Positions 9,303 through 18,840 of a DNA stretch of 64,000 nucleotides are shown here, in pieces (position 1 is the first letter of the stretch; each line of letters begins with the position of its first letter). Below the pieces are notes generated by a model. It made no database searches and had not been told where the DNA came from. It saw only the letters and a list, made by a program, of their open reading frames with translations. The DNA is from Tardibacter sp963781025 (GTDB lineage: Bacteria > Pseudomonadota > Alphaproteobacteria > Sphingomonadales > Sphingomonadaceae), in NCBI GenBank assembly GCA_963781025.1, contig CAWADU010000003.1:806001-870000 (forward strand), written 5' to 3'. The translations under genes were made by a program, and so were the position numbers.

Positions 9303-10616
9303 ATGCGGGTGGCTCCCTGGCTTTTGACGACGCTGATCATTGCTGCCGCGCCGCTGCCTATTGCAGCTCAATCCGCACCTGATGGCGATCTCGATATTCC
9401 GCAGGAATTGACGATAATGGGCCATAGCGACCCGTCGGTGCGCAAGGCCATGGCAATCGTCAACGGCGAAATCATCACCGAAACCGACATAGAAGACCGG
9501 CTCAATCTGGTGTTGACCGCCAATGGCGGGCGAATCGATCCCGACGAAAAGGAACGGCTGCGCATTCAGGTGCTTCGCAACCTGATCGACGAAAAGCTGG
9601 AGATCCAGGAAGCGCGCAGCAACAAGATCGATATAACCGATACCGAAATCGACCAGACGTTCGATCGCGTTGCACAGAATTTCAAGCGGGCGCCGGGTGA
9701 GTTCACGGACTTCCTCAAGTCCAGCGGCTCGTCCGAAACCTCGCTGAAGCAACAGATTCGCGGCGAACTCTCGTGGAACCGCCTGCTCCGCCGCCGTGTC
9801 GAACCGTTCGTCAACGTCGGCGACGACGAGGTCAAGGCAATCATCGACAGGCTGACGGCAGCGCAGGGAAGCGAAGAATATCGCGTGGGCGAAATCTTCC
9901 TGTCCGCAACGCCGGAAAATCATGCCGAAGTTCTGGCCAACGCCCAGCGAATCGCGGAGCAAATCCGCAAGGGCGCTTCGTTCATCGCCTATGCCCGCCA
10001 GTTTTCCGAAGCATCGAGCGCGGCTGTCGGTGGCGATCTTGGCTGGCTGCGCGCCGAACAACTGCCGGGCGCGCTGGCAGGCCCCGTCACGTCGATGCAA
10101 AATGGCCAGTTGGTCGGCCCCGTCGATGTTCCCGGCGGCATTTCTATCGTCGCGCTGATCGACAAGCGAAAAATTGGCAGCGACCCCAAGCAGGCCATGC
10201 TGAATCTGAAGCAGCTCGCCATGACCTTTCCAGCGGGCACGACCGAAGCCCTGGCGGCACCGAAAGTCGAAGCCTTCAATGCTGCCACGCGCCACATCGG
10301 CGGCTGCGGCAATGTCGAAGCGGTGGGCCAGAAACTGGGGGTCGGCGTCATCGCCAACGACTCGCTGAAGCTGGGCGATCTCCCCGAGCAGTTGCAGGAA
10401 ATCGTCGGCCGCCTGCAGGTCGGTGAAGCCACCCCGCCCTTCGGCTCGCTTGCCGATGGCGTTCGCGTGCTGGTGTTGTGCGGCCGTGACGAGGGCGCCG
10501 CCAGCGCGCCGTCTTTCGACCAGGTCTATGCGCAGTTGAACGAACAGCGGGTAAACATGCGCGCACGGCGTTATCTCCGCGATTTGCGACGCGACGCCAT
10601 CATCGACTACCGGTAA
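9303..10616 (+). CDS. surA: Periplasmic chaperone and peptidyl-prolyl isomerase SurA
   Basis: SurA escorts outer-membrane proteins across the periplasm. The 437-residue protein has a signal peptide (WLLTTLIIAAAPLPIAAQ) and a SurA N-domain (AIVNGEIITETDIEDRLNLVL, NLIDEKLEIQEA). A parvulin-like domain spans about residues 195-290 (YRVGEIFLSA, ASFIAYARQFSEA, GGDLGWLRAEQLP). The C-terminal helix is near RARRYLRDLRRDAIIDYR. A second, degenerate isomerase-like part lies at residues 300-380. A clear GGAGAAAG Shine-Dalgarno precedes ATG 9303. It sits 140 bases after lptD and 4 bases before pdxA. Confidence 0.93.
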   Translation: MRVAPWLLTTLIIAAAPLPIAAQSAPDGDLDIPQELTIMGHSDPSVRKAMAIVNGEIITETDIEDRLNLVLTANGGRIDPDEKERLRIQVLRNLIDEKLEIQEARSNKIDITDTEIDQTFDRVAQNFKRAPGEFTDFLKSSGSSETSLKQQIRGELSWNRLLRRRVEPFVNVGDDEVKAIIDRLTAAQGSEEYRVGEIFLSATPENHAEVLANAQRIAEQIRKGASFIAYARQFSEASSAAVGGDLGWLRAEQLPGALAGPVTSMQNGQLVGPVDVPGGISIVALIDKRKIGSDPKQAMLNLKQLAMTFPAGTTEALAAPKVEAFNAATRHIGGCGNVEAVGQKLGVGVIANDSLKLGDLPEQLQEIVGRLQVGEATPPFGSLADGVRVLVLCGRDEGAASAPSFDQVYAQLNEQRVNMRARRYLRDLRRDAIIDYR

Positions 10617-10620
10617 CGGC

Positions 10621-11622
10621 GTGAGCGGCGACGCCCTTCTTCCGCTCGCTGTCGCGCTTGGCGATCCTGCCGGCATCGGCCCCGAAGTCGTCGCCAAATG
10701 CTGGGAATCGCGGGATCGTCGCCGGTTGCAGCCGTTTTTCGCCGTGGGCGATGAACGATCACTCGGAGTTGTGTGGCGCGGCCCGATTGTCCGCATCGGC
10801 ACACCCCAGGATGCGCTCGACGTGTTCTCGCGTGCCTTGCCGCTCATCCAGGTCGACGATCCCGGCGACATCATCCCCGGCGAGCCCAATGCGGCGGGCG
10901 CGAGATGCGCGCTCGATTCGCTCGAGCTTGCCGCCGGCCTGACCAGGTCCTGCGCCGCAGGGGCATTGGTGACGGCGCCGGTGTCCAAGGCCCAGCTTTA
11001 TTCGATCGGCTTCTCGCACCAGGGACAGACCGAATTCGTAGCGGAACGCTGCGGCATCGCGCCCGAAAATGTGGCGATGATAATGGTCGGCCCCAGTCTC
11101 AAAACGGTCCCCGTCACGATACACGCGCCAATCGCCCAGGTGCCACAATTGCTGACGATCGATCTGATCGTATGTCGCGTCCGCATCGTCCATCGCGGAT
11201 TGCAACGCGACTTCGGCATATCGGCGCCCCGGCTCGCGGTCGCCGGACTCAACCCTCATGCCGGCGAAAACGGCAAGATCGGCACCGAAGAGGCCGAAGT
11301 GATTCAGCCCGCGATAGAGATATTGCGCGCCGAAGGCATTGACGCAAACGGCCCTTATTCGGCCGACACATTGTTCGATCCTTATGCGCGCAGGGGCTAT
11401 GACGCCGCCATCTGCATGTATCACGACCAGGCGCTAATCCCGCTCAAGACGATCCACTTCGAGGATGGGGTCAACATGACGCTGGGGCTGCCGATCATCC
11501 GCACGGCACCCGATCATGGCACTGCCTTTTCGCTTGCTGGACGAAACGCCGCGCGCGGCGATGCGATGATCGCCGCCATCACGCTTGCCGGGGAGTGCGC
11601 CCTGCGCCGCATGCAGGCATGA
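10621..11622 (+). CDS. pdxA: 4-hydroxythreonine-4-phosphate dehydrogenase
   Basis: PdxA oxidises 4-phosphohydroxy-L-threonine, which then condenses with deoxyxylulose phosphate in pyridoxal phosphate synthesis. The 333-residue protein has LAVALGDPAGIGPEVVAK at the start. It also shows GALVTAPVSKAQL, GFSHQGQTEFVAERCG with a metal-ligand His, VAGLNPHAGENGKIGTEE, and MYHDQALIPLKTIHFEDGVN with another metal His. The start codon is GTG, 4 bases after the surA stop. It overlaps rsmA by 4 bases (ATGA). The pdxA-rsmA pairing is common in proteobacteria. Confidence 0.96.
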   Translation: MSGDALLPLAVALGDPAGIGPEVVAKCWESRDRRRLQPFFAVGDERSLGVVWRGPIVRIGTPQDALDVFSRALPLIQVDDPGDIIPGEPNAAGARCALDSLELAAGLTRSCAAGALVTAPVSKAQLYSIGFSHQGQTEFVAERCGIAPENVAMIMVGPSLKTVPVTIHAPIAQVPQLLTIDLIVCRVRIVHRGLQRDFGISAPRLAVAGLNPHAGENGKIGTEEAEVIQPAIEILRAEGIDANGPYSADTLFDPYARRGYDAAICMYHDQALIPLKTIHFEDGVNMTLGLPIIRTAPDHGTAFSLAGRNAARGDAMIAAITLAGECALRRMQA

Positions 11623-12458
11623 GCCTTCACGACCTGCCGCCGCTTCGCGATGTGATTGCCCGCCATGGCCTTTCCGCCAGGAAAAGCCTCGGCCAGAATT
11701 TCCTGATGGACGGCAATCTGCTGGACCGCATCGCCAAGGTTCCTGGCCCATGTGCGGGTCAGACCGTCTACGAGGTGGGGCCCGGCCCCGGCGGATTGAC
11801 CCGAGCGCTGCTGAAGGCAGGTGCGAACGTGGTTGCCGTCGAACGCGATCATCGCGCCATGCCGGCGCTCGCGGAACTTGCCGCGGCGGCGGGCGAGGAC
11901 CGATTACGGATCATCGACGCCGATGCGCTGGATGTCGCCGAGGAAGACGTCGCGGGCAGAGGCGCGCATATCGTTGCCAACCTGCCCTACAACATCGGAA
12001 CCGTATTGCTCGCCCGTTGGCTGTCGGTGGAGACCTGGCCGCCATGGTGGCAGTCGCTCACCCTGATGTTGCAGAAGGAAGTCGCCGAGCGGGTCGTCGC
12101 CCGGCCCGGCTCATCCGCCTATGGACGACTGGCAGTGCTCGCCCAATGGCGAACCGAGGCGAAGATCGCGTTCGAGGTCAATCGCAACGCCTTTGTTCCG
12201 CCGCCCAAGGTGACGTCGGCCGTCATCCATGTCACGCCCGGCCCGGCGCCGGCCGATGTTTCGGTAAAGGTGCTGGAGCGGCTGACGGCCGCCGCCTTCG
12301 GTCAGCGCCGCAAGATGTTGCGCGCCAGCCTGCGCGGCCTTCCGGGTGCGATCGAGGCGACCGAATCATGCGGCATCGATACCGCGCGGCGGGCTGAAAC
12401 ACTGAGCGTGGCCGAATTCGTGGCCCTCGCCCGAGTCATGAGCGCGGGCCGGTCGTAG
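11619..12458 (+). CDS. rsmA: 16S rRNA dimethyladenosine transferase RsmA (KsgA)
   Basis: RsmA dimethylates two adjacent adenosines in the 3'-terminal hairpin of 16S rRNA using S-adenosylmethionine. The 279-residue protein shows SLGQNFLMDGNLLDRIA, the SAM-binding VYEVGPGPGGLTRALL, VVAVERDHRA, the catalytic IVANLPYNIGT (NLPY motif), LMLQKEVAERVVA, and AFVPPPKVTSAVI. ATG 11619 overlaps the pdxA stop in an ATGA junction; the upstream in-frame start at 11595 would lie within pdxA. It is the last gene of the lptD operon and is convergent with a TPR gene. Confidence 0.96.
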   Translation: MSLHDLPPLRDVIARHGLSARKSLGQNFLMDGNLLDRIAKVPGPCAGQTVYEVGPGPGGLTRALLKAGANVVAVERDHRAMPALAELAAAAGEDRLRIIDADALDVAEEDVAGRGAHIVANLPYNIGTVLLARWLSVETWPPWWQSLTLMLQKEVAERVVARPGSSAYGRLAVLAQWRTEAKIAFEVNRNAFVPPPKVTSAVIHVTPGPAPADVSVKVLERLTAAAFGQRRKMLRASLRGLPGAIEATESCGIDTARRAETLSVAEFVALARVMSAGRS

Positions 12459-12461
12459 AGC

Positions 12462-12986
12462 CTAATTTTTCTCGGGCTTGTCCTTGGGCGCGGGCGGCAC
12501 CACCGTCGCGCTCTGGGCGGTCACGACCTGCGGCGGCGGGCCCTTCGCTATGACGGCAGAGAGCTGCTTCGCTTGCGAGCATTCTTTATTGCAGAGCGTG
12601 CGGATACGCTGAAGATTGGCTTCCGCGCGCTTGACCGCGCCTCTCTGGACCATCGCCTCGCCCTGCGCCTCAAGCGCCGCAAGATCATTGGGTTCAAGGC
12701 CCAGCGCCTGACCGTAGAATCCGATCGCCTTGCCAGGCAACCCCTCGGCCTGAGCCACCTTGCCGAGCGTGACAAATGCCTGCCGGTTACGCGGATCGAC
12801 CGCAAGTGCCGACTCGAGGCTGTCGATGGCCTTTTGATAGTCCTTTGCCGCGAGCGCGGCTTCGCCCGCCCTTGTCAGCGCAAGCGATTGCGGACTTATC
12901 TGGTTGTCCGGCTTCTGGGCCAGGACCCCGCTCGACACACACGCGAGAGCAAGCGCGAGCGTCAGTGCAACGGGAGAATAACGCAT
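12462..12986 (-). CDS. Exported tetratricopeptide-repeat protein
   Basis: The 174-residue protein begins with a signal peptide (PVALTLALALACVSSGVLAQ). About two TPR-like helix pairs follow: GEAALAAKDYQKAIDSLESALAVDP and TLGKVAQAEGLPGKAIGFYGQALGLEP. Its tail holds two cysteines (RTLCNKEC) and a Pro/Lys-rich end. ATG 12986 is chosen because GGAG stands 6 bases upstream; ATG 12992 would be too close. It follows the RsmB-like methyltransferase by about 30 bases, probably as the last gene of the guaB transcript. A periplasmic scaffold role is an inference from the repeats; the specific function is unknown. Confidence 0.7.
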   Translation of the reverse strand: MRYSPVALTLALALACVSSGVLAQKPDNQISPQSLALTRAGEAALAAKDYQKAIDSLESALAVDPRNRQAFVTLGKVAQAEGLPGKAIGFYGQALGLEPNDLAALEAQGEAMVQRGAVKRAEANLQRIRTLCNKECSQAKQLSAVIAKGPPPQVVTAQSATVVPPAPKDKPEKN

Positions 12987-13018
12987 GAACATCTCCAGGA
13001 ACGTGTCTTGGTGAAAGG

Positions 13019-14203
13019 CTAGCATGTCCGTGCCAGTCTAGCGACGAAAAAGCCGTCGGTACCGCTTACGGAAGGGCTTAGTCTGCGGCCATGTCCGGCC
13101 GCGATGCCCGCATGGAAGGGCAACGGCCCGGCTTGCCACGCTCCCTGCCGCGCATCGAGAAACCGCTCTGTCTGGGCCTCGCCTTCCTCGCGCAGTAACG
13201 AGCAGACGGCATAGACCAGATGGCCGCCCGGACGGACAAGTTCCGCCGCCATGTCGAGCAGCCGGGCCTGGAGCGCGGCCAGGCGGGTCAGCCGCTCGGG
13301 CGTGAGCCGCCAGCGCGCTTCGGGATTGCGCCGCCATGTCCCGGTCCCCGAGCAGGGCGCGTCGACAAGCACCACATCGGCCGCCGCCATGACGTCATCG
13401 AGCGTTTCGACCTCGCGTCCCGGATTGAGCAGGCGGGTCTCAATGATCGTGGTCCCTGCCCGTTCGGCGCGAGGCCGAAGGCGGGACAGGCGGTTGCGGT
13501 CGGTGTCGCAGGCGATGATGCGTCCGCGGTCGCTCATCGCAGAGGCAAGTGCCAACGCCTTGCCGCCGGCCCCTGCGCACAGGTCGATAATGACCATCCC
13601 GGGTTTGATGCCGCACGCCTCGGCGATCAGTTGGCTGCCCTCGTCCTGAACTTCTATCGCCCCCTCGAGTAAAAGCGGGTGACGTTCGATGGCGATCGGT
13701 TCGGCGAGCCGGACGCCGTCAGGCGCATGGGGACACGCCGTTGCGCCGGGAAACGCCGCCACGACGCTCTCTCGTCCGGCTTTCAGGCGATTGACGCGCA
13801 AATCCATCGATGCGCGGCCCAGCGGCATTTCACGGTCGGCGGGGTCGAGGTGGCCTAGCCGCTTCAGCAGCCACGCAGGCGCGAGACCGGCAGCGGCGGA
13901 CGATTCAGTGGATAGGATGGCCGCCGGGCCATGCGCCGATCCATCGAACAGGGCGCACAGATCGGGTTGATCGCCCGCCAGGCCAAGCATAGCGGCCCGG
14001 CCGGATTCGGGCCGCTCTCCCGCGCGGCGGATGGCCGCATAGGCAAGCTCGCGCACCGCGCGCCGATCCTTCGATCCGGCATAGCGGCGATCATGAAAGT
14101 ACCGCGCGATGAGAGTATCGGCGGCGGCGCCATTATCTCGCGCCGCAGCGATGACCTGATCCAATATCTCGATCGCGGCCTGAACGCGTGCGGCGGGTGT
14201 CAT
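13019..14203 (-). CDS. RsmB/NOP-family rRNA (cytosine-C5) methyltransferase
   Basis: A SAM-dependent RNA m5C methyltransferase of 394 residues. An N-terminal NusB-like helical region (residues about 1-130) is followed by EVQDEGSQLIAEACGIKPG and the SAM motif IIDLCAGAGGKALALA. Then come VLVDAPCSGTGTWRRNPEA with the first active-site Cys and YAVCSLLREEGE with the nucleophile Cys. The C-terminus ends GTDGFFVARLARTC. The start at 14203 lies 10 bases after the guaB stop, so they are likely co-transcribed. Family is sure; whether it modifies C967 like E. coli RsmB is not shown. Confidence 0.88.
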   Translation of the reverse strand: MTPAARVQAAIEILDQVIAAARDNGAAADTLIARYFHDRRYAGSKDRRAVRELAYAAIRRAGERPESGRAAMLGLAGDQPDLCALFDGSAHGPAAILSTESSAAAGLAPAWLLKRLGHLDPADREMPLGRASMDLRVNRLKAGRESVVAAFPGATACPHAPDGVRLAEPIAIERHPLLLEGAIEVQDEGSQLIAEACGIKPGMVIIDLCAGAGGKALALASAMSDRGRIIACDTDRNRLSRLRPRAERAGTTIIETRLLNPGREVETLDDVMAAADVVLVDAPCSGTGTWRRNPEARWRLTPERLTRLAALQARLLDMAAELVRPGGHLVYAVCSLLREEGEAQTERFLDARQGAWQAGPLPFHAGIAAGHGRRLSPSVSGTDGFFVARLARTC

Positions 14204-14212
14204 TGCCCTTGT

Positions 14213-15685
14213 CTATCGCGTTGGATAATTCGGCGCCTCGCGTGTGATCGTCACGTCATGGACATGACTTTCACGCAGGCCGGCATTGGTGATGCGGATG
14301 AAGCGGGCGCGCTTCTGCAGTTCGTCGATGGTCTTTGCGCCGGTATAGCCCATCGCGGCCTTGATGCCCCCCACCAGCTGGTGGATCACGTCCTTGGCAG
14401 GCCCCTTGTATGGCACCTGCCCCTCGATGCCTTCGGGAACCAGCTTCAGCTGATCCTTGATGTCCTGCTGGAAATAGCGGTCGGCGGAGCCGCGCGCCAT
14501 CGCGCCGACCGATCCCATGCCGCGATAGGATTTATAGGCCCTGCCCTGATAAAGGAAGGTCTCTCCAGGCGCTTCCTCGGTCCCGGCCAGCAATGATCCG
14601 ACCATCACGCTCGCGGCACCCGCCGCCAGCGCCTTGGCGATATCGCCCGAAGTCCTGAGGCCGCCGTCGGCCGTCACCGGCACGCCAAGCTTCGCCGCCG
14701 CCTCGGCCGCGTCCATCACCGCCGTCAACTGCGGCACGCCAACACCGGCGACCACGCGCGTCGTGCAGATCGAACCCGGTCCGATCCCAACCTTCACGCC
14801 GTCCGCGCCCGCGTCGATCAAGGCCTTGGCCGCATCCGCCGTCGCCACATTGCCCGCAAGGATCTGGACCGCGTTCGACTGCTTCTTGATCCGTGCCACG
14901 GTCTCGCTGACCATTTTCGAATGGCCATGCGCCGTATCGATCACGACCAGATCGCATTCGGCGTCGATCAGCGCCATCGATCGCTCATATCCGGCGTCCC
15001 CGACGGTGCTTGCGGCGGCGACGCGCAGACGCCCTGAGGCATCCTTGGTCGCGGACGGGTAGGTGACCGCCTTTTCGATGTCCTTCACCGTCACCAGCCC
15101 AACGCAACGGTAATCCTCGTCGACGACCAGCAGCTTTTCGATCCGGCGCTGATGCAGGAGCCGCCGCGCCTCGTCCTGGGTGACGCCCGGCTTCGCCGTC
15201 GCCAGATTGGTGCTGGTCATCAATTCGGAGACCGGCTGGCTCATGTTTTCGGCAAAGCGCACGTCCCTGTTGGTCAGGATGCCGACGAGCTTGCCGGGCA
15301 CGCCAGAGGCGCTGCGCTCAACCACCGGGATGCCGGAAATCTTGTTGCGCGCCATTAAATCCAGCGCTTCGGCAAGCGTCTGATTCGGCGTCATGGTGAT
15401 GGGGTTGACGACCATGCCCGATTCGAACCGCTTCACGGCACGGACGGCGGCCGCCTGCTCCTCGATCGAAAGGTTGCGGTGAAGCACGCCGATGCCGCCA
15501 AGCTGCGCCATGACGATCGCCATATCCGCTTCGGTGACCGTATCCATCGCGGAGGACAGGATCGGGATATTGAGGCCGATATCGCGCGTCACCCGGCTGC
15601 GCGTGTCGGCCTGGCTCGGCAGCACTTCGGATGCGGCGGGCACCAGCAGAACATCGTCGAAAGTCAGTCCCAGCCGGATATCCAT
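14213..15685 (-). CDS. guaB: Inosine-5'-monophosphate dehydrogenase
   Basis: GuaB oxidises IMP to XMP with NAD+, the committed step to GMP. The 490-residue protein has GLTFDDVLLVPA near the start and a CBS pair around residues 95-205 (GMVVNPITMTPNQTLAEALD, LVGILTNRDVRF, EKLLVVDEDYRCVGLVTVKD). The active-site loop is GIGPGSICTTRVVAGVG with the catalytic Cys, followed by ITADGG-like VPVTADGGLRTSGD and the flap region YRGMGSVGAM. ATG 15685 has GGGAG 6 bases upstream; ATG 15691 directly abuts it and is less likely. It shares a minus-strand run with the M28 peptidase upstream. Confidence 0.97.
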   Translation of the reverse strand: MDIRLGLTFDDVLLVPAASEVLPSQADTRSRVTRDIGLNIPILSSAMDTVTEADMAIVMAQLGGIGVLHRNLSIEEQAAAVRAVKRFESGMVVNPITMTPNQTLAEALDLMARNKISGIPVVERSASGVPGKLVGILTNRDVRFAENMSQPVSELMTSTNLATAKPGVTQDEARRLLHQRRIEKLLVVDEDYRCVGLVTVKDIEKAVTYPSATKDASGRLRVAAASTVGDAGYERSMALIDAECDLVVIDTAHGHSKMVSETVARIKKQSNAVQILAGNVATADAAKALIDAGADGVKVGIGPGSICTTRVVAGVGVPQLTAVMDAAEAAAKLGVPVTADGGLRTSGDIAKALAAGAASVMVGSLLAGTEEAPGETFLYQGRAYKSYRGMGSVGAMARGSADRYFQQDIKDQLKLVPEGIEGQVPYKGPAKDVIHQLVGGIKAAMGYTGAKTIDELQKRARFIRITNAGLRESHVHDVTITREAPNYPTR

Positions 15686-15736
15686 ACGCATCTCCCGTGA
15701 TCGAGGCGGCTCTATAAGGCGCGGATGACGATATGG

Positions 15737-17299
15737 CTAGGGTCCCGCCGGGCTTCGCGGCCTTTGATAAGGAGAATTCGGCTGCCATGTCGGCCTTCCC
15801 GCAGCGTTGGCAAGTGTCCGCACCAGATTCGCCGTCAACTCCAGGTCCTCGGCCGCGCCGTCGAAGGCAGGGACGATCGACAATTCGTCTCCAGGCCGGT
15901 GGTAATAGCGGGCGAAATAACGATCGAGCGGATCATCACTCGCGGATTCGCGCGAAAATACCCCCGTCGCCATCACCATCGGCACGCCGCGTCTTGCGAA
16001 CGCATATTGATCGGAGCGCGCATAATATTGCTGGACCGTCGGGTCGTCGGCCACAACCCTGCCCTGACTTTGGGCGGCATCGCGAATGAGCGGATCGAGC
16101 GAGGTGAGCCCCAACCCGATCACCGCCACCTTCATGCCACGTTTTCTGAGCGCAATCGTGTCCAGATTGATGCCACCGATCGTATCGGCGAGTGGAACAA
16201 CCGGATGCGCAGCATAATGTTCCGCGCCGAGCAGACCCTCTTCTTCCGCTGTCGTCGCGACAAACAGGATGCTGCGCCGGGCGCGCCCGCCTTGCACCAG
16301 CTTGCGGGCAAGCTCGATCAGTCCGGCCACCCCGCTCGCGTTGTCGATGGCGCCATTGCAGATCCGGTCCAGCGAACGTCGCGGCGCGCAGATGCCATAA
16401 CCGTCCCAATGGGCGGTCACGATCACCGTCTCATTCGGCAGTTCCGTACCCCCGAGCCGGCCGATGACGTTCGACGAGGTGAAGGGGATGAGCCGTGACC
16501 TGGTGCGCGCGGTCAGGCGCAGATCAAGCGGAATTGGCCGAAAACCGATCGCCGCTGCCTCGGTTTTCAGTTGCTGGAGCGACAGTTTGCGGTCCGCGAG
16601 CAGCGAGGCCGCCATTTCACGCTGGATCTGGCCGGTAATCGAAAGCTCGCTCACCGTTTCGGCCCGTTGCATCAACCCCTTGCGATAGCCGAACTGGATT
16701 TGCCGAAACGCGTCACTGTCGCCATCATTGATCGAAATTTCGGCGACCGCACCCCTTTCCCGGTAAAGCGCCCGCCGCTCGACAAAGCCGGGCGCTATTG
16801 TTCCGGCCTTTTCATATTCGGGCGGATACCCCGCCAGACGCAACACGACCGCGCCGGTCAAGTCGACGCCAGCCAGATCGTCCCGGCCAGTGCGGGGGTC
16901 CACGACGCCATAGCCCGTGAAGACGATGGGTGCATCGGTGACGGCGCCGTCGCGGCGTGCGCCGACCAGCGCCAGCGCATCGCGCGGTATCTCGATCACG
17001 CCCGCCGCCGTTCGCACCGAAAGCCGCCATGATTTCGCAGTCTGCCGGACAAGCGGGACAGCTTGCACCCATTTGCCGCCCGGCAATGCAGGTGAAAGCC
17101 CGGCCTTGGCAAATGCGTCGGCGATATACGAAGTCGTCTTCGCTTCGGCCGGCCCACCCGCCTCCCGGCCCAGAAATTCATCAGAGGCCAGTATCGTCAC
17201 ATGGTCGCGCAGCCGCGCCGGATCGATGCCATCTAAAGACGCAGCGGCGCCACTGAGTGGCACAAGCGCAAAAATGAGCATGGTGGTCCGAACGAACAT
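15737..17299 (-). CDS. Exported M28-family metallopeptidase
   Basis: A predicted dizinc aminopeptidase of 520 residues. It has a signal peptide (MLIFALVPLSGAAAS), LRDHVTILASDEFLGREAGG typical of M28 enzymes, and a PA-like insert (about residues 120-270, APIVFTGYGVVDP). The catalytic core shows the zinc ligands: VTAHWDG (His), GAIDNASGVAGLIELAR (Asp), ATTAEEEGLLGAEHY (Glu-Glu), GINLDTIA (Asp) and YYHRPGDE (His). ATG 17299 begins the signal peptide; an in-frame start at 17401 adds 34 residues without export features. It probably acts in the periplasm on peptides; substrates are unknown. guaB follows 51 bases downstream. Confidence 0.87.
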   Translation of the reverse strand: MFVRTTMLIFALVPLSGAAASLDGIDPARLRDHVTILASDEFLGREAGGPAEAKTTSYIADAFAKAGLSPALPGGKWVQAVPLVRQTAKSWRLSVRTAAGVIEIPRDALALVGARRDGAVTDAPIVFTGYGVVDPRTGRDDLAGVDLTGAVVLRLAGYPPEYEKAGTIAPGFVERRALYRERGAVAEISINDGDSDAFRQIQFGYRKGLMQRAETVSELSITGQIQREMAASLLADRKLSLQQLKTEAAAIGFRPIPLDLRLTARTRSRLIPFTSSNVIGRLGGTELPNETVIVTAHWDGYGICAPRRSLDRICNGAIDNASGVAGLIELARKLVQGGRARRSILFVATTAEEEGLLGAEHYAAHPVVPLADTIGGINLDTIALRKRGMKVAVIGLGLTSLDPLIRDAAQSQGRVVADDPTVQQYYARSDQYAFARRGVPMVMATGVFSRESASDDPLDRYFARYYHRPGDELSIVPAFDGAAEDLELTANLVRTLANAAGRPTWQPNSPYQRPRSPAGP

Positions 17300-17362
17300 G
17301 GACCATTGCTGGCACGGAACGCCGCCAGCGCCAATAGCGGGGCCCGGTGGTGCAAAACGAAC

Positions 17363-17399
17363 GAGGCCCCGCTTCCGTGCATTGGAAGCAGGGCCCCTC
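17363..17399 (-). terminator. Intrinsic terminator of the TPR gene at 17424
   Basis: Read on the minus strand, GAGGGGCCCTGCTTCC and GGAAGCGGGGCCTC pair into a long, nearly perfect stem around a 7-base loop. A T-rich stretch (GTTCGTTTT) follows. It lies 25 bases after the stop of the TPR protein gene. Confidence 0.82.
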
Positions 17400-17423
17400 A
17401 AAGTCTTTGAGCCTCTGGCGCGA

Positions 17424-18668
17424 TCAGGCTCGCCCGTTAACCCAGGCCTGCCAGAATTTGGCGATCGTGGCCCGAGGCTCTCCGGTCACCTTCGCAAAGG
17501 ATGCGGCGGCTTCGGCCTTCATGCCGGCGCGCGCCTGGGCGATACCGAGACGCGTGTTGACGATGTTCGTGTCCACGCCGCCCTTGGTCAACGCAAGCTG
17601 ATAGAGTTCAACCGCCTTTGCGTAATCGTTGTAGCCTAGATAAGCGTCGCCGGTCCCGAGAGCGAGCTTGCCGTTGGCGGCCGCCTTGGCCTGGGTAGTC
17701 AGCTTGGGCAGCGATGCCTTGTCCGCCGCCACCTTGCTCCCCGACAGCTTCGAAAGCTCGACGAAGGACGGTTTACCGGGATTCAGCGCCTTTGCGGCCA
17801 CGCCCTCGTCGATCACCGCCTTCGCTTCGCCGGGCAGGCCCTTTAGATACGCCGCGTTGGCGTATTCATAATAATCCGCTTCGCCCTTCAGCGCGCCCGC
17901 CGCGCGCATCAGGCGCATCAGGTCAAGATTGGCCTGGTCGTCCAGTCTGGAGCTGTCGCGGAAAATGATCAGCGAATCACGCCAGTTGTCCTGAGTTGGA
18001 TAGGCCGAAACCAGCGCAAATGACGCAGGCACCGCCAGATCGACGCGCTTGGCATCATAGGCGATGGCCAGCATCCGCTTGTACCAGCTTTCCGGCACGG
18101 CCTGGCCGGTCGCTTTCTTGGCGTCGATCGCCTTTTGCAGGGTCGCCACCGCTTCGGGGGTCTGCTTGTTGGTCTGATACAGCTCGGCAAGCGAAACAAT
18201 GATGTCCGGGTCATTCGGATAGGCCGCGTCCAGCGCCTTGAACTGGGTGAGCGCGCCGGCATAATCCTTCCGCTGGACCGCGAACGCGCCCATATTCTGC
18301 ATCAGCTTCTTCTTGAGGTCATCCGGCGCCTTGCCGGAATCCAGCATCATCTTCGTCGCTTGCTCGATCAGCGCCGTGTCGTTCTTGGCAGCGCCGACAT
18401 TATAGGTGATCTGCCCCGTCACGAATTTGTCGTCGTCGGTCTTCACGGCGGCGGCAGCCTCGGCAGCCTTGGCGGCAGCACCAGGAATATCTTTGGCGTC
18501 CAGGAGCTTTTGCGACTGCGACAGGGCAGTTTGAACTTCCTTGGTGAGCTTGTAGCTCGGCCCCTTTTCTTCCTTTTTCGCAAAGGCTGGTGTCGCGATC
18601 AGTGAAACACCGCACGTGGCACCTAATGCCAGCGCCATGCCCAGCGCGAACGATGAAATCTTTTTCAT
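17424..18668 (-). CDS. Exported tetratricopeptide-repeat protein
   Basis: The 414-residue protein has a signal peptide (residues 1-30, ALGMALALGATCGVSLIATPAFA) followed by a Lys/Glu-rich start. It is otherwise a series of about 34-residue helical repeats: FAVQRKDYAGALTQFKALDAAYPNDP, ELYQTNKQTPEAVATLQKAIDA and YLGYNDYAKAVELYQLALTKGG. These are TPR patterns. It ends with a strong terminator and has its own upstream region of about 170 bases. No enzymatic motif is visible. A periplasmic protein-interaction role is inferred from repeats and export signal only. Confidence 0.72.
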   Translation of the reverse strand: MKKISSFALGMALALGATCGVSLIATPAFAKKEEKGPSYKLTKEVQTALSQSQKLLDAKDIPGAAAKAAEAAAAVKTDDDKFVTGQITYNVGAAKNDTALIEQATKMMLDSGKAPDDLKKKLMQNMGAFAVQRKDYAGALTQFKALDAAYPNDPDIIVSLAELYQTNKQTPEAVATLQKAIDAKKATGQAVPESWYKRMLAIAYDAKRVDLAVPASFALVSAYPTQDNWRDSLIIFRDSSRLDDQANLDLMRLMRAAGALKGEADYYEYANAAYLKGLPGEAKAVIDEGVAAKALNPGKPSFVELSKLSGSKVAADKASLPKLTTQAKAAANGKLALGTGDAYLGYNDYAKAVELYQLALTKGGVDTNIVNTRLGIAQARAGMKAEAAASFAKVTGEPRATIAKFWQAWVNGRA

Positions 18669-18840
18669 TCAATCCTTCTCCCGAACTTCCGGCCACGAAA
18701 TAGGACTCGCGACATATTGGACCATCGCCTTGCTATCGGCCGCGCCGATGAACCACAAGAAGAACCATCACCGGTAACGTCCGTGCCATCTATCGGCTCA
18801 ACCCGCATTGAACCCCCGAGGCCGACCTATTAGGGGGTTG

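Noticed and set aside
9183..10988. Long minus-strand open frame opposite surA
   Set aside because: Antisense to surA and pdxA; no family pattern.
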